DNA from: Septoria linicola
Lineage: Eukaryota > Ascomycota > Dothideomycetes > Mycosphaerellales > Mycosphaerellaceae
Direction: 5' to 3'
Assembly: GCA_024114885.1 (NCBI GenBank)
Contig: CP099420.1
Location: 2,976,001-3,040,000 of the forward strand
Length of the DNA stretch: 64,000 nucleotides
The translations under genes and the position numbers were made by a program. Below are positions 62,566 through 64,000 of the stretch, one piece after another (within the stretch, counting starts at the first letter, position 1; each line of letters begins with the position of its first letter). The notes under the pieces were generated by a model. The model had not been told where the DNA came from, searched no databases, and saw nothing but the letters and a program-made list of their open reading frames with translations.

Positions 62566-64000
62566 TTCTATATAATACTATACTCTAGCTTAGTAGCTTC
62601 TAAAGTATATCCTTATCTTAAGGTTTATAAATCTTAATAGTCTAAACTTATATCTCTAGATAGTCTTATTCTTAGCGATCTTAATATTAGATTATACTAG
62701 AGCGATAACTTAAGATCTTACTAAGTAGATACTTAGCTTAATTAGGTTTAGGCTAGATAGAGAGGTCTAGTTAGAAGTATAACGAAGAAGAGATTCTTAG
62801 AATTCTAATTAGTAAGATAGAATAGTAAGTTATATATAATAACTATCTAGAACTATTTATCGTATATATATATAAAGAGAATTCCTCTATCTTTTAGAAT
62901 TATTTTATAGAGTTATAATTAACGATTACTTATAATAACTAATAGTTACTTTAGTATTACTAAGGAGTAATTAGATATATATACGCTATAGCTATCTATT
63001 AGTACCTACTAGCTACTATATTCCTCTAATTACTCTATTATAGATAAGTAGCCTTCTTATAGATAAGGCCTATTTTCTAATAATCCTAGAGGTTCTAACG
63101 ACTATATTATTAAACTATAATACTAGGCTACTACTTACTTACTTAGATCGTACCTATCTATTTAAGACCTATTATATAACTATATTCGATATATAGTCGT
63201 AGATAGATATTCTACTTAGTAAATATAGAAGAGTCTTAGAAGAAGTTAGCTAAGTATCTAAGATAGTTCTCTATTATTTAGTACTTCTATATAAGTAAAC
63301 TATCTTTCTACCTATCTAACTTTTATATATACTTTAAGTCTAAAATACTAAGACTAGTAGAGAATCTATTTTCTTTATAGAAAAGGCTAGAGAAGAGTAG
63401 ATTAGTAAATAAGAGTAGATATTATAATCTTCTAGTATTATTTAAGTAGTATAAGATATTAAGCCTATCTTTCTTATACTTACCTAAGCTATACTAGTTA
63501 GTACCTAGCTATATAGAATAGTAAGAATAGATCTATTAATAGTAGAGCTTATAGAGTCTTATAGTAGCTTTAGCTAGTAGAGAAGATATTCTTCTATTAT
63601 TCTCTAGCTTATCTTATACTATAGAGAATATTTACTTAAATAATATAGAGAATAGTAATCTACTTATAGAGGTTAATAAAGTACTCTAAACTTACTTCGA
63701 CTAGTTAATATAATAATATTCTAGTATTCTCTAAGTAGTTCTATACTACTATATTACTTTTAGTATATCTATTCTATATTAACTAGTAGGTAAGTAAGAA
63801 GCTAGTATAGAAGATAGTAATATATTAGAGTATAATTCTCTAAGCTAGCTATAAAGATATTACTTTCTTTCTATAACGCTACTAAAAGTATCTATAGAGT
63901 ACTCTAACTATAGATATTATAGAGATTAATAACTACTTATAAGAAAGCTTAGAGAAGCTAGAGAGTTTATATACTAGTAATTAGTATAATCTTCTATAAT
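62566..64000 (-). repeat. Array unit 2 tail and partial unit 3 R segment
   Basis: Repeats 54379 onward at an offset of 8187 bp up to the window end, with no difference that I noticed. Unit 3 is cut inside the R segment. A further Copia copy would start at about 64459 if the array continues. Confidence 0.85.

Larger units (their letters stand above)
46374..64000. repeat. Tandem array of about 8188-bp units (two full, one partial)
   Basis: Unit 1 is about 46374-54560, unit 2 about 54561-62747 and unit 3 from about 62748, cut by the window end. Each unit has an R segment, a Copia A copy and a tail of about 182 bp. Offsets are 8188 bp before and 8187 bp after a one-base T-run difference near 50856 / 59044. 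Other differences I found are single transitions (for example 49972 C against 58159 T, and 52835 G against 61022 A). Units share RIP mutations, so the duplication came after most of the RIP. A collapsed or expanded assembly is possible and should be checked. Confidence 0.9.

Noticed and set aside
5630..64000. The AT-rich DNA as mitochondrial or bacterial sequence
   Set aside because: It contains no mitochondrial genes or rRNA, it is contiguous with a nuclear-type gene, and it carries LTR elements with target duplications and RIP dinucleotide bias.
46374..64000. The direct repeats as a CRISPR array or satellite
   Set aside because: The period is about 8.2 kb and each unit contains a complete retrotransposon. 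This is a segmental tandem duplication.

Overview
The window looks like nuclear DNA of a filamentous ascomycete, most likely a dothideomycete-type plant-associated fungus (lineage is inferred). It has two compartments. Positions 1-5603 have balanced base composition. They carry one confident intronless gene of unknown function (3867-5603, +) and one small secreted cysteine-rich protein gene (2035-2412, -). From about 5630 to the end, the DNA is extremely AT-rich. TpA dominates, CpA/TpG and ATG are almost absent, and only one ATG-initiated frame of 60 or more codons survives in about 58 kb. This is the signature of repeat-induced point mutation (RIP).

The AT-rich part is built almost entirely of dead transposable elements, and several boundaries can be set to the base. 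Copia family A has five full-length copies of about 6.3 kb with 276-277 bp LTRs and 5-bp target duplications: A1 6299-12598 (-, GGTCT), A2 32693-45297 (+, CTAAA), A3 37969-44265 (-, AAAGA, nested inside A2), A4 48084-54378 (-, TTCTA) and A5 56272-62565 (-, TTCTA). A second Copia family (B) has one LTR-bounded copy at about 20322-26532 (+). A truncated copy lies immediately beside it in inverted orientation (26533-30817, -), so the two form a large palindrome. A hAT transposase relic lies at about 13250-15130 (-). An inverted-repeat pair (16293-17237 / 19454-20321) flanks one copy of an unclassified repeat family, here called R. Further R copies lie at 46303-48083, 54506-56271 and 62693-64000.

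The last 17.6 kb is a tandem array with a period of about 8188 bp: R segment, Copia A copy, short tail. A4 and A5 share the same target duplication, and the differences I saw between them are transitions plus one homopolymer base. They are therefore copies of one insertion event, multiplied after the DNA had already been mutated.

All five A copies, and the B copy, carry the motif GGTTATAAGCC next to the 5' LTR. It matches the complement of the initiator tRNA-Met anticodon arm after RIP, which points to half-tRNA priming. I found no intact transposon protein. The biology here is the architecture of a RIP-silenced island that begins about 27 bp after the stop codon of an intact gene.
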